From assembly GCA_002350615.1 (NCBI GenBank), contig DEFD01000005.1, forward strand, positions 11,386 to 18,950: a stretch of DNA of 7,565 nucleotides. The letters run 5' to 3'. Origin of the DNA: Bacteroidales bacterium UBA2861 (GTDB taxonomy: Bacteria; Bacteroidota; Bacteroidia; Bacteroidales; UBA932). The notes below the pieces were generated by a model. That model made no database searches and had not been told where the DNA came from. It was given only the letters and a program-made list of their open reading frames with translations. A program made the translations under genes and the position numbers. Of this stretch, positions 6,458 to 7,565 are shown in pieces (the stretch's first letter is position 1; each line of letters starts with the position of its first letter).

Positions 6458-6492
6458 AAAAAAAGGCGGTCAAAATGTGAGGCCGCCTTTTT
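6457..6492 (-). terminator. Rho-independent terminator after the 6508-7392 lipoprotein gene
   Basis: On the minus strand AAAAAGGCGG (6492-6483) pairs with CCGCCTTTTT (6469-6460) across a 13-base loop, and the T-run continues to 6458, directly before the -7 element. It starts 16 bases past the TAG of the upstream gene. The symmetric A/T flanks mean it could also work on the plus strand, although no plus-strand gene leads into it here. Confidence 0.8.
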
Positions 6493-6507
6493 CAAAATGC
6501 CTGATTG

Positions 6508-7392
6508 CTATTCGCCAAGCATGGAATTCGGGATAAACACGTCGTCGTTGGTTTTGAGGTATCCTGCAGATACACCATAACGGACATAGATCTGTGTGTA
6601 ATGACTCTCGGTGAAGAACATGTTGTATTGCAGATAACCGTTGTTCGCCTGCTGTGTCGCGACATCGATGATGAAAATCGGGCCGTAAGTGGGATGAGTG
6701 ACTCCGGTCTGCTGGGCGCTCACGGTTACGTTGTAGTATTTTCCGGTTTGCTCGTAGTAGTTCGTGCTGGGATCGGTGTTGTCTTGCTCCTTGCCGGTTG
6801 TGATAAACTCGATGTTCGTGCCTGCACCGAAAGGATCCACGAAACGGTAGCGTCCGGGGACTTCCTTGCATGCCTGAAGGTCTACATTTTCCCTGTCGCC
6901 AAGGTAGCATGAACTGTACACGCCGGTATCGATGGTCTCCCAGGTAATCTTGGTAATGGACGCCTTGAAGCTGTTGGAAACATTGGCAGTTGTATACTCC
7001 TTGTAGAGATAGTAATAATCGGACGGGATTCTCACTTCGATGATGGAAGCCTTGGCCGCTTCGACAGCTTCGATGTTGATCTCGAGGGCTGCGGTCGCCT
7101 CACCGTCGTTGAAAGTGACACTTTCGGGCACGGTAAATGCGTCGTACTGGTTGAATACGACCTCTACCGGGACTGTAAGAGCGCCGGTGGTGACATCGCG
7201 TCCGAGAGTAACGGTATAGGTCTTGTCTTCGGTGGTGAGTTCCACTGCCGACGGGGCGTCGATGAAGTAAACTTCAGTCTTGGTTCCCTCTGAATCCTCA
7301 GGACCTTTTTCGTAGGGCTCATACTCCTTCTGGCATGCCGCGAAGGCAATCAAGGAAGCAGAAGCCGCAAGCAAATATCTGTTAAGTCTCAT
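6508..7392 (-). CDS. SusD-adjacent surface lipoprotein, function unknown
   Basis: The 294-residue product has a clear lipoprotein signal (MRLNRYLLAASASLIAFAAC, Cys20), followed by an acidic, flexible linker (QKEYEPYEKGPEDSEG). Residues about 40-148 look like a Calx-beta/fibronectin-type sandwich (VYFIDAPSAVELTTEDKTYT; TVPESVTFNDGEATAALEIN). From about 151 the pattern W-E-T-I-D-T-G-V-Y, then PGRYRFVDPFGAGTNIEF (179-196), resembles small Bacteroidetes lipoproteins commonly encoded after SusD, where related proteins have GLYRLVNPYG-like text. The C-terminal part (YGPIFIIDVATQQANNGYLQ) is beta-rich and unassigned. The start is 26 bases after the SusD-like stop, and a terminator follows, so it is probably the last gene of the SusCD transcript. 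A substrate-binding role is inference. Confidence 0.8.
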   Translation of the reverse strand: MRLNRYLLAASASLIAFAACQKEYEPYEKGPEDSEGTKTEVYFIDAPSAVELTTEDKTYTVTLGRDVTTGALTVPVEVVFNQYDAFTVPESVTFNDGEATAALEINIEAVEAAKASIIEVRIPSDYYYLYKEYTTANVSNSFKASITKITWETIDTGVYSSCYLGDRENVDLQACKEVPGRYRFVDPFGAGTNIEFITTGKEQDNTDPSTNYYEQTGKYYNVTVSAQQTGVTHPTYGPIFIIDVATQQANNGYLQYNMFFTESHYTQIYVRYGVSAGYLKTNDDVFIPNSMLGE

Positions 7393-7418
7393 AGTGATTC
7401 TTGTTTAAATGTATTTAA

Positions 7419-7565
7419 TTAATTTACACCGTCGGTAAGTTCCGGGTTCTGGTCGACTTCTGGCAGTTTTCCGTCTTCGTTGTCGACAATGCCGAAATTG
7501 GTATTGGTCTCATACTGAGAGAAGCGCATCAGTGCATAGCCGTCGTCGTGTTTCATGTTGAAACG
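7419..7565 (-). CDS. Probable SusD/RagB-family outer-membrane lipoprotein, C-terminal 48 codons only
   Basis: A frame is open from the window edge on the minus strand to TAA at 7421-7419. It reads RFNMKHDDGYALMRFSQYET and ends GKLPEVDQNPELTDGVN. The ending resembles SusD/RagB proteins, whose C-termini often read F-x-I-P...E...L-x-Q-N-P-G-Y/W. The following gene, a surface lipoprotein, fits the usual SusC-SusD-lipoprotein order. With only 48 residues the family call rests on a short motif and on context. The rest of the gene, and any SusC partner, would lie beyond 7565. Confidence 0.55.
   Translation of the reverse strand, partial: RFNMKHDDGYALMRFSQYETNTNFGIVDNEDGKLPEVDQNPELTDGVN

Noticed and set aside
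6471..6474. TTTG as a -33 promoter element for the BACON lipoprotein gene
   Set aside because: It is only 13 bases from the -7 octamer, shorter than the usual spacing of about 19-21, and lies in the terminator loop.

Overview
The window comes from the chromosome of a Bacteroidales bacterium. The ATP synthase alpha subunit carries a segment I recognise as typical of Bacteroidetes (EQMNDLPESLKGRVK). The promoter-like octamer TATCTTTG fits the Bacteroidetes -7 consensus TAnnTTTG. There are BACON-type lipoproteins, a probable SusD tail and an M6 protease with a carboxypeptidase-regulatory-like domain. The fairly high G+C would suit an Alistipes/Rikenellaceae-like member, but I cannot fix the genus from the sequence alone.

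Positions 1-2887 (+ strand) hold the end of an ATP synthase operon: the 3' two-thirds of atpA, a complete but oversized atpG, and a thiamine pyrophosphokinase gene (thiN) that overlaps atpG by the four bases ATGA. Positions 2892-7565 (- strand) read towards it. In order of transcription they hold the last 48 codons of a probable SusD-family protein, a lipoprotein, a terminator and promoter-like junction, a second lipoprotein with two BACON-like domains, and a large secreted M6 metalloprotease. The two blocks are convergent and their stop codons are only 4 bases apart. The second block looks like a SusCD-type surface uptake locus serving protein or peptide rather than glycan.

The most unusual signal is inside atpG. 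The gene encodes 387 residues, about 100 more than a usual gamma subunit. The excess lies in two places, both packed with inverted repeats and both in frame. The first (about 1265-1490) contains a 59-bp hairpin element followed by two copies of a 32-bp palindromic unit spaced 51 bp (17 codons) apart; their arms are conserved and their loops differ. The second (1855-1965) is a 111-bp element with 19-bp terminal inverted repeats and three internal hairpins, a cloverleaf-like layout. Both sit at the joints between the globular domain and the N- and C-terminal helices of gamma. The second sits where chloroplast gamma carries its redox-regulatory insert. This resembles the in-frame palindromic elements known from Rickettsia genes, here in the rotor subunit of an F-type ATP synthase.

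No tRNA, rRNA, CRISPR array or transposase gene was seen. Apart from the short intergenic junctions described, the window is fully coding.
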